55,545 nucleotides of DNA from JBFXAN01 sp050184225. Lineage in GTDB: Bacteria > Chloroflexota > Dehalococcoidia > CAUJGQ01. Under the pieces are notes generated by a model. That model made no database searches and was not told the DNA's origin. It saw only the letters and a list, made by a program, of their open reading frames with translations. Positions 50,852 to 55,545 of the stretch are shown here, one piece after another; the stretch's first letter is position 1; every line of letters begins with the position of its first letter. Both the position numbers and the translations under genes were made by a program. The stretch spans positions 1 through 55,545 of the forward strand of contig JBFXAN010000024.1 in assembly GCA_050184225.1 (NCBI GenBank), given 5' to 3'.

Positions 50852-51973
50852 TCACTCTTCCGGTATGCCGAGCGCGTTCCGGACAACGCGGGCCACGGCC
50901 ACGGCACTGCCCTCGCCTGGCGATGACGTCACGAGGTGGTTCTTTGTGAGGGCGAACGCGAAATGGTACTCCGGGTCGGCGAAGCCGATCGCGCCGCCTG
51001 TCCCCGCGTGCCCGAACGCCGTTCGACGATTGCCCATGCCGGCCAACGGTCCGCCCAAGCCGTAGCCGAGCGCTCGCGTCGCGGGGCGTCCGAGCACGAC
51101 ATCGTTCCCTTCCATCTGGAGCGCCGTTGCCGCGCGAAGGCGATCCGGAGAGAGCAGTCTGATGCCGTTCACTGTGTCGATCAGGGCAGCGTAGTGGCGG
51201 GCGATGGCCCGTGCGTTCATGATGCCACCCGCCGCCGGAATGCAGGCCCGCCGAATGTCCGGCCGGTTCCAGATCGCCGGCGTCCGGGGGACGGGCCCCA
51301 TCACGCGCGGAAGGAGCGAGTCCGGTGCCAGCGACGTCGCGGCAGCGGATGGCTCAACGGCCTCAAGCTGGGCCACGCACGATTCGGTGGCTTCAGGGAT
51401 GCCGAAGAAAAGGGTTCTGATATCAAGCGGACGGCAGATCTCATCAGCCACAACCTGTTGGAACGGACGGCCATCGGCCCGGTGGATCAGCTCGCTGACG
51501 AGAAAGCCCCAGGTGGTCGCGTGATAGCCCATCCGCGTGCCCGGCTGCCAGAGCGGCTCAAGCTGGGCGATCGCCGCACAGATGCGGTCCCACTCGCAGA
51601 CATCCGCGATCGTCACTCCGTCCGGCAGTTGAGGAATGCCGGCGGTATGGGTAAGCACCTGGCGCACGGTGATCGCCGCCTTGCCATTGACTCTGAACTC
51701 AGGCCAGTACCGGCACACCGGTTCGTCGTAATCGAGCAGACCGCGCGCTGCAAGTATGTGCACGGCGGTTGCCGCGATGCCCTTGCCGACGGAGAAGACG
51801 GTAAACAGCGTGTCGCCGTCAACCACCCGGCCCGAATCTGGATCGGCCGATCCGGACCATGCGTCGACGACGCACTCACCGCCGACATAGGCAACAACCT
51901 GGAGACCACGCTCGCCGCCACTCTCCGTGAGCTCGTTCAGGAGGGTTTGGACTTGTTGTTGCGGATCGGCCAT
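50852..51973 (-). CDS. Serine beta-lactamase-like hydrolase/esterase (class C fold)
   Basis: 373 residues from ATG 51973. No signal peptide is visible, so it is probably cytosolic, like EstB-type esterases and related hydrolases. The SxxK nucleophile motif is Ser61-Val-Gly-Lys64 (FTVFSVGKGIAATAV). Tyr150 of the YxN-like motif is in GYHATTWGFLVSELI. HAGTGGAIGFADPEY corresponds to the KTG/HxG strand. VRQVLTHTAGIPQLPDG is the usual helix after the nucleophile. Function within this large family (esterase, D-aminopeptidase, lactamase-like) cannot be decided. It lies 53 bp upstream of STAND-LuxR B on the same strand. Confidence 0.88.
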   Translation of the reverse strand: MADPQQQVQTLLNELTESGGERGLQVVAYVGGECVVDAWSGSADPDSGRVVDGDTLFTVFSVGKGIAATAVHILAARGLLDYDEPVCRYWPEFRVNGKAAITVRQVLTHTAGIPQLPDGVTIADVCEWDRICAAIAQLEPLWQPGTRMGYHATTWGFLVSELIHRADGRPFQQVVADEICRPLDIRTLFFGIPEATESCVAQLEAVEPSAAATSLAPDSLLPRVMGPVPRTPAIWNRPDIRRACIPAAGGIMNARAIARHYAALIDTVNGIRLLSPDRLRAATALQMEGNDVVLGRPATRALGYGLGGPLAGMGNRRTAFGHAGTGGAIGFADPEYHFAFALTKNHLVTSSPGEGSAVAVARVVRNALGIPEE

Positions 51974-52223
51974 GGCGCACCCTCACATGCTGAGCCTGTC
52001 GAACATCGGCGACAGCATATCAGCGGGACGGCTTTTGCGCGTGTTCCACCTGATAGTGGGCTGACGATTGTCGCCTTTGTGAAATGGGAACGTGCATCCG
52101 TTCAACGCGTTGCGCCGGTTGCCGGCGTCCATGCGACCGGGCACCATGGGAGGCACGCCCAAGGTGATGCCGAGTTTGTGACATGTTTGCCCGGCGATTG
52201 ATCCGGCCCCTGGAGGGTTCCGC

Positions 52224-53003
52224 ATGGATATCGCGATCTACGCGCGGTACCGCGATGCGGTGCGCGATGCCTATGCACGTGGCATTGGCTGTACATCGGA
52301 GGCGTTCGCGACGGAGCGGCTCACGATCGTCGAACGACCGGAACCACCGGCGTGGCCGTATACGGCGCTGCTGGCAACGTTCGGGACCGGCACGGTTCTC
52401 AGCATCGAGCCGATCCTCCGATCGTTTGCCGAAGCGCACACGCCGGCGCATCACGTCCAGGCGATGTCACCGGGCTTCGTTCAGTTGCTGATCGAGGAAG
52501 GCGACCGGCAGGGCGTTCCGCTGCAATCGACGCGACCGGGGATCTGCTTCACCTTTGGCGAGCAGCCTGCTGCGGTCGTGGCGCCTTCAGGGTTGACGCT
52601 CAAACTGGTCGATGCGGCGTGGATGGCGGAAGAGATGCCGCGGCGCCGGTTCGAGAACGGTGTGGGTGAAGTCGGTGTCGCCGGCCGCGACTTCCGAAAC
52701 CAATGTGCAGCGGTCCTGTTCGACGACATGGAGGCACCCGTCGCCGTCGCTGGTGCCTTCTTGACCTACGGCCTCTTCGAAGTCGGCATCGACGTCGTCC
52801 GCAGCCGGCGAGGGCAAGGGTTGGCGCCGATCGTCGTTCGAGCGGTGACGGCCGAGATCGTCCGCCGTGGTGAGGTACCGTTCTACGGTTGCGCCGCCAC
52901 CAATATCCGCTCCCAGCGGACGGCGCTGGCATCCGGCTACGTGCCCGTGTGCTCGGATGCTGCCATCACCCGCGTTCCACTAAGCGCCCCTCTCGGTGAG
53001 TAA
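52224..53003 (+). CDS. GNAT family acetyltransferase
   Basis: 259 residues from ATG 52224 with TGGAGGG 7 nt upstream. The C-terminal half carries a GNAT-like core: APVAVAGAFLTYGLFEVGID, then VVRSRRGQGLAPIVVRAVTA (acetyl-CoA loop with RGQGLA), and FYGCAATNIRSQRTALASGY. The N-terminal half (RYRDAVRDAYARGIGCTSEA and TFGTGTVLSIEPILRSFAEA) is typical of a subgroup with an extra N-terminal domain. Substrate is unknown. It ends about 50 bp before the first copy of the 57-bp repeat that bounds the vapBC islet. Confidence 0.78.
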   Translation: MDIAIYARYRDAVRDAYARGIGCTSEAFATERLTIVERPEPPAWPYTALLATFGTGTVLSIEPILRSFAEAHTPAHHVQAMSPGFVQLLIEEGDRQGVPLQSTRPGICFTFGEQPAAVVAPSGLTLKLVDAAWMAEEMPRRRFENGVGEVGVAGRDFRNQCAAVLFDDMEAPVAVAGAFLTYGLFEVGIDVVRSRRGQGLAPIVVRAVTAEIVRRGEVPFYGCAATNIRSQRTALASGYVPVCSDAAITRVPLSAPLGE

Positions 53004-53055
53004 CCAGCGGCGACCATCAAGGCAGAGGGGATGTTCAGGATGGCAGCCTGACCAG

Positions 53056-53112
53056 CAGTGCTCCGCGCCGGCGAAAGTCCTCATCCTGGTCCGCGTAGCT
53101 GCGCGAAAGGCC
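53056..53112. repeat. Direct repeat, left copy (partial duplicate of UDG 3' end)
   Basis: 57 bp, matching 53977-54033 at 53 positions. Read on the minus strand it encodes SRSYADQDEDFRR, the C-terminal part of the uracil-DNA glycosylase at 53956. Outside the repeat the two regions differ. The two copies bracket the vapBC genes. Confidence 0.85.
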
Positions 53113-53170
53113 AGTGCTCGGCAGATGTTTTTGCCACGCGCTCGTAGTCGCCGAGATATACGCGCCGGGC

Positions 53171-53176
53171 GCGTAT
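53171..53176 (+). promoter_or_regulatory. Candidate -10 of vapBC
   Basis: TATGAT-like box at about 53173-53178 inside GCGTATGATGG, roughly 35 bp before the antitoxin ATG. GAGGGGAGAGAG serves as the ribosome-binding site. The preceding palindrome GCGCCGGGCGC could bind the antitoxin. Confidence 0.35.
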
Positions 53177-53213
53177 GATGGACACACGATCGTGCGGCCG
53201 CGAGGGGAGAGAG

Positions 53214-53459
53214 ATGACAACGGCCAGGGAACATGTCCGCGATGCTCTTGACCGCTTGAGCGACGAGGAAGCCAGGGAGGTATTGGCGCTCGTTCAGGAG
53301 ATTGAGCGCCGCCGGGACAATTCCGCGATCCTCGAACGGTTGGCAGCCGATCGGACTTTCAGGGTTCCGATCGCCGGCCATACGACGTTTCGCCGTATTG
53401 AGCCGATTGATGCGGCGGGTCGGGCGGCATCAGAGCTTCTCGTCGAGGATCGACGTTGA
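53214..53459 (+). CDS. vapB: VapB-like antitoxin
   Basis: 81 residues from ATG 53214 with GGGGAGAGAG just upstream. The N-terminal helices (REHVRDALDRLSDEEAREVL and ALVQEIERRRD) and a short C-terminal tail (FRRIEPIDAAGRAASELLVE) fit the size and layout of antitoxins paired with PIN toxins. The DNA-binding fold is not clear by eye. Its stop overlaps the toxin start (TTGA), giving coupled translation, the usual arrangement in toxin-antitoxin operons. The name rests on the partner gene. Confidence 0.7.
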   Translation: MTTAREHVRDALDRLSDEEAREVLALVQEIERRRDNSAILERLAADRTFRVPIAGHTTFRRIEPIDAAGRAASELLVEDRR

Positions 53460-53941
53460 TCATCTACTACCTGGATGCGAGTGCGTGGGTGAAACGCTAT
53501 GTTCGGGAGCCGGGGAGCGATTGGATACAGGATTTGTTCGTCCAGCAACCGCTGCTTGCGTGTGCGTCGCTCGGCTATGTCGAGGTAATGGCGACACTCT
53601 CTCGCAAGAGCAGAGCCGGCGAACTCGGCCGGACGCAATTCGATGGGTCAGTGGAAGAATTAGATCGCGATTGGGCGGGGTTCATTGAGGTTCGCTTGGA
53701 CACCGATACGCTCGCACTCGCCACCGGTGCCGTCCGCCGATATGCGCTGCGTGGTGCAGATGCCGTCCATCTCGCCTCGGCCCTTCTCCTGCGACAGCAC
53801 CTTACCAACCGCGACGACGAAGTATGGCTGGTTGCAGCGGACGAAGAATTGAAGTCCGCCGCCCAGGCATCTGGCCTGACGGTGTTGGATCCCGCCGAAC
53901 AAGAGGCGCCGGCACAGCAATCGGCAGGAGAATCGGAGTGA
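53456..53941 (+). CDS. vapC: VapC-like PIN domain toxin (ribonuclease)
   Basis: 161 residues from TTG 53456. The PIN acidic residues are all visible: Asp7 in YYLDASAWVKRY, Glu43 in LGYVEVMATLS, Asp102 in RGADAVHLASA, and Asp129 in LVAADEEL. They bind Mg2+/Mn2+ for RNA cleavage. The DASAWVK start is typical of VapC. The C-terminal tail after LTVLDPAEQE is longer than needed. It is co-translated with the antitoxin. The whole islet is bounded by 57-bp direct repeats derived from the neighbouring glycosylase gene, which suggests it arrived as a unit. Confidence 0.9.
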   Translation: MIIYYLDASAWVKRYVREPGSDWIQDLFVQQPLLACASLGYVEVMATLSRKSRAGELGRTQFDGSVEELDRDWAGFIEVRLDTDTLALATGAVRRYALRGADAVHLASALLLRQHLTNRDDEVWLVAADEELKSAAQASGLTVLDPAEQEAPAQQSAGESE

Positions 53942-53955
53942 CGGATGAGTTGGGG

Positions 53956-54582
53956 TCACCGAATGGGCCCGGCAATCAGTGCTCCGAGCCGGCGAAAGTC
54001 CTCATCTTGGTCTGCGTAGCTGCGCGAGAGGCCGGCGCGTGGCGAGGGATGATACAGCGGCACGAGGAGCCGGCTGTGCCACGAAACCGCGCGGCCGGCA
54101 TCGCCGCGAAGGGTGAGGCCATGGTGCTCGATCCGGTCGAGGGCGGCGAGCGCCACCGCGCCGAGCGTCACAATCACAGCCGCATCGACCAGCGCGATCT
54201 GCGCGCGGAGCCAACCAGAACAGTGCAGCAGTTCGCCCCGGGACGGCGGACGGTTGACGCCTGAATCCGAGCGCGGATTGCACAACACGGCGTTGGTGAT
54301 GAAGACCTGATCGCGGGTCAAACCGGCATGAGACAGCAGGCGCGAGAACCGCTGCCCGCTGGCATCGCGGCTGAGGGGCATGCCGGTCACCTCACCACCA
54401 CGCCGGCCCGGCGCCTCGGCGATGAACATGACGCGTGCGCCGGCAGAGCCGTTGGCATCACTGAGCACGCGCCGCCGCCCCTCCATCGTAGGACACCGAC
54501 GGCACGCCTGTACCTCGGCGATCAGATTGTCAAACTCAACAGCGCTCGTCGGAGCATTGCGCGCAACGGTCAAGGGTTTCAT
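53956..54582 (-). CDS. Uracil-DNA glycosylase superfamily protein (family 4/5-like)
   Basis: 208 residues from ATG 54582. It removes uracil from DNA in base-excision repair. Iron-sulfur ligands are suggested by Cys27 and Cys30 (VQACRRCPTM) and by two later cysteines (NAVLCNPRSD, LLHCSGWL). FIAEAPGRRGGEVTGMPLSR is the water-activating motif region and VPLYHPSPRAGLSRSY the HPS minor-groove loop. The C-terminal part of the gene coincides with one copy of the 57-bp repeat (53977-54033), whose partner at 53056 is a truncated copy of the same gene end. Confidence 0.85.
   Translation of the reverse strand: MKPLTVARNAPTSAVEFDNLIAEVQACRRCPTMEGRRRVLSDANGSAGARVMFIAEAPGRRGGEVTGMPLSRDASGQRFSRLLSHAGLTRDQVFITNAVLCNPRSDSGVNRPPSRGELLHCSGWLRAQIALVDAAVIVTLGAVALAALDRIEHHGLTLRGDAGRAVSWHSRLLVPLYHPSPRAGLSRSYADQDEDFRRLGALIAGPIR
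53977..54033. repeat. Direct repeat, right copy (inside UDG 3' end)
   Basis: Partner of 53056-53112 with 4 mismatches in 57. It lies within the coding sequence of the uracil-DNA glycosylase, 921 bp from the left copy. The interval contains vapBC. Confidence 0.85.
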
Positions 54583-54603
54583 GGCACCACCGTCAAGTGA
54601 TTA

Positions 54604-54612
54604 TGCTATGCT
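54604..54612 (+). promoter_or_regulatory. Extended -10 element of the small Cys-rich gene
   Basis: TG-C-TATGCT at 54604-54612, about 50 bp before ATG 54663, in the gap divergent from the glycosylase gene. Confidence 0.4.
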
Positions 54613-54662
54613 CGCACAGACCGACGTGCTCTGTGGCGGGGTGGGTCGGAGGCGATGCGGTG

Positions 54663-54905
54663 ATGGTGACGAAGCAGACGGCCCCGGACCGCTCCCGGTG
54701 CTTTGGTCAATATCGGCAGCAAAGCGTCCAGTATGCGCTGGCACACTGTCTGGAGTGCCCCAAGTTGAAGGCGTGCGTGCGTCTCACCTGGGGGATGGAC
54801 AAGCCGCTCCGGCGCTCCCGCCGCGGCGCCTGGGATGAGGCGATGCCCGCCCGCCGCGACGAGCGCGAGGCGATGACCAGCCGGCCGGAGCTGTTGGCGA
54901 CGTAG
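54663..54905 (+). CDS. Small cysteine-rich protein of unknown function
   Basis: 80 residues from ATG 54663. Four cysteines in the first half, DRSRCFGQY and HCLECPKLKACVRL, have the C-xn-C-x2-C-x5-C spacing of a zinc or iron-sulfur site. The rest is basic, with WGMDKPLRRSRRGAWDEAMP. No family is recognised, but the Cys pattern makes a real gene likely. An upstream ATG at 54597 overlaps the promoter region and is not needed. The DinB-family gene follows 45 bp later. Confidence 0.6.
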   Translation: MVTKQTAPDRSRCFGQYRQQSVQYALAHCLECPKLKACVRLTWGMDKPLRRSRRGAWDEAMPARRDEREAMTSRPELLAT

Positions 54906-54950
54906 GCTCTCCAGTGGCGCCGTTGCGGCGCTGTCAGTTGGGACGCCGGC

Positions 54951-55484
54951 TTGAGTACGTGGTTCCCACCTGAGACGGTAGCGTTGATGCGAGAGATTCC
55001 CCGCGAGCCGGACAACCAGCGATTCCTCCTCAAAGCAATCGGTGAAGCCGGTCGGGAGCTGATGGAGGAACTGTACGGCATCACCGGCCGCGAGGCCGAT
55101 CGCCGGTCGGCTGACGGCTGGTCCTATCGCCTGATCGCCGCCCACGTCCGTGACAACGAGGAGATTACCGTCTCCTATATCGAGCGCATCCTCTCCCGCC
55201 GCAACCCGCACCTGGAAGCATTGGACCCGGAGCGCGTTCTCGACGATCCATCCTCCGTCAACGAGGACATCGATCGCCTCGTCAGCGAATTCCTCTATCT
55301 CCGCCGCCAGACCCAATACCTGCTCTACGACCTCACCGACCGCTCCTGGGACCGCTGCGGCATCCACGAATACCGCGGCCCAATCACCGTCCTGCAGCTG
55401 GCACGCGAGCTCAACCAACACGACCTGGAACACCTCTGGCAGGTCCGCCGCATGCGCGAGGGCGCACTCAACAGCCGTCGGTAG
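54951..55484 (+). CDS. DinB/YfiT-like four-helix-bundle protein
   Basis: 177 residues from TTG 54951 (ATG 54987 is an alternative with a similar weak ribosome-binding site). The layout is that of DinB_2/YfiT-like putative metalloenzymes: LLKAIGEAGRELMEELYGIT as helix 1, WSYRLIAAHVRDNEEITVSY with the first metal His, a middle pair of helices (LVSEFLYLRRQTQYLLYDLT), and LARELNQHDLEHLWQVRRMR with two more histidines. These proteins are often thiol-dependent transferases or of unknown function. No partner gene is evident. Confidence 0.82.
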   Translation: MSTWFPPETVALMREIPREPDNQRFLLKAIGEAGRELMEELYGITGREADRRSADGWSYRLIAAHVRDNEEITVSYIERILSRRNPHLEALDPERVLDDPSSVNEDIDRLVSEFLYLRRQTQYLLYDLTDRSWDRCGIHEYRGPITVLQLARELNQHDLEHLWQVRRMREGALNSRR

Positions 55485-55500
55485 TATCGGACCGATTTTC

Positions 55501-55537
55501 ACCGCAAAGACGCAGAGGCCGCAAAGGAACGCAAAGA
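55501..55537. repeat. Dispersed CGCAAAGACGCAGAGG repeat at the window end
   Basis: ACCGCAAAGACGCAGAGG followed by CCGCAAAGGAACGCAAAGA matches, over about 37 bp, the complement of the right arm at 30258-30293. At 30.2 kb the unit occurs as an inverted pair after a gene end. Here one arm follows the DinB-family gene and the window ends before any second arm. Confidence 0.75.
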
Positions 55538-55545
55538 GATATAGA

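Noticed and set aside
53035..53220. A small minus-strand gene before vapBC
   Set aside because: Its recognisable part is only the 57-bp duplicate of the glycosylase gene end; the rest crosses the vapBC promoter.
1..55545. tRNA, rRNA, CRISPR array, transposase or integrase
   Set aside because: Scanned for T-loop-like GGTTCGA motifs, regularly spaced repeats and typical recombinase motifs; nothing convincing was seen.

Overview
The window is high-GC bacterial DNA with short intergenic gaps. Its gene content fits a Chloroflexota bacterium, probably of the class Thermomicrobia (Sphaerobacter-like). Supporting features are a murB-ddl-ftsQ-ftsA-ftsZ division cluster, a class II (B12-dependent) ribonucleotide reductase next to nrdR, many STAND/LuxR regulators, and C-terminally repeat-extended proteins. 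The lineage is an inference from gene content. I saw no rRNA, tRNA, CRISPR array, transposase or integrase.

Layout. 1-4819 holds the end of murB and the ddl-ftsQ-ftsA-ftsZ genes, closed by a strong bidirectional hairpin. 4957-5547 is a minus-strand membrane-anchored protein. 5862-12923 is the most interesting locus: a sigma-70/ECF-like factor, a soluble protein with two tandem anti-sigma-type zinc fingers and a C-terminal beta-sandwich-like part, and a small protein, then after a hairpin a TPR-CHAT caspase-like protease and a cytosolic subtilisin-like protease. 13436-16743 is nrdR-nrdJ. 17077-25918 carries housekeeping and accessory genes: acetyltransferase, small membrane proteins, a double-domain CaiB CoA transferase, an SH3b/DUF402 pair, lipA, an OmpR-type regulator with a degenerate receiver, and a PAP2 enzyme. 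25996-28924 is a minus-strand TPR gene set in which one ancestral TPR reading frame is cut by three in-frame stops.

29127-31963 holds a PepT-like M20 peptidase facing a ThDP-dependent 2-hydroxyacyl-CoA lyase/oxalyl-CoA decarboxylase-type enzyme. 31970-32891 has no gene I can support. 32892-40851 is a minus-strand surface locus: a LAL/LuxR ATPase regulator, then a glycine-rich secreted protein, a large RTX/Ig-like secreted protein and a second glycine-rich protein. Both glycine-rich genes appear to need a -1 shift to reach a related C-terminus. 41094-50798 contains a tandem duplication of a two-gene module (STAND-LuxR regulator plus Tat-exported M23 peptidase). Both 135-bp spacers carry GRCTSTATA direct repeats in the same geometry. 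50852-55484 holds a beta-lactamase-fold hydrolase, a GNAT protein, a vapBC toxin-antitoxin islet flanked by 57-bp copies of the 3' end of the adjacent uracil-DNA glycosylase gene, a small Cys-rich protein and a DinB-family protein. The window ends inside a dispersed repeat also found at 30.2 kb.

Coding sequences are repeatedly modified by palindromic repeats: the murB C-terminus, the nrdR C-terminus, and in-frame inserts in both STAND-LuxR paralogues. Several genes share an extended -10 promoter element of the form TGC-TAnnnT. Start codons were chosen by ribosome-binding-site spacing, overlap with the upstream gene and family N-termini, and several are ATG/GTG/TTG judgement calls noted in the entries.
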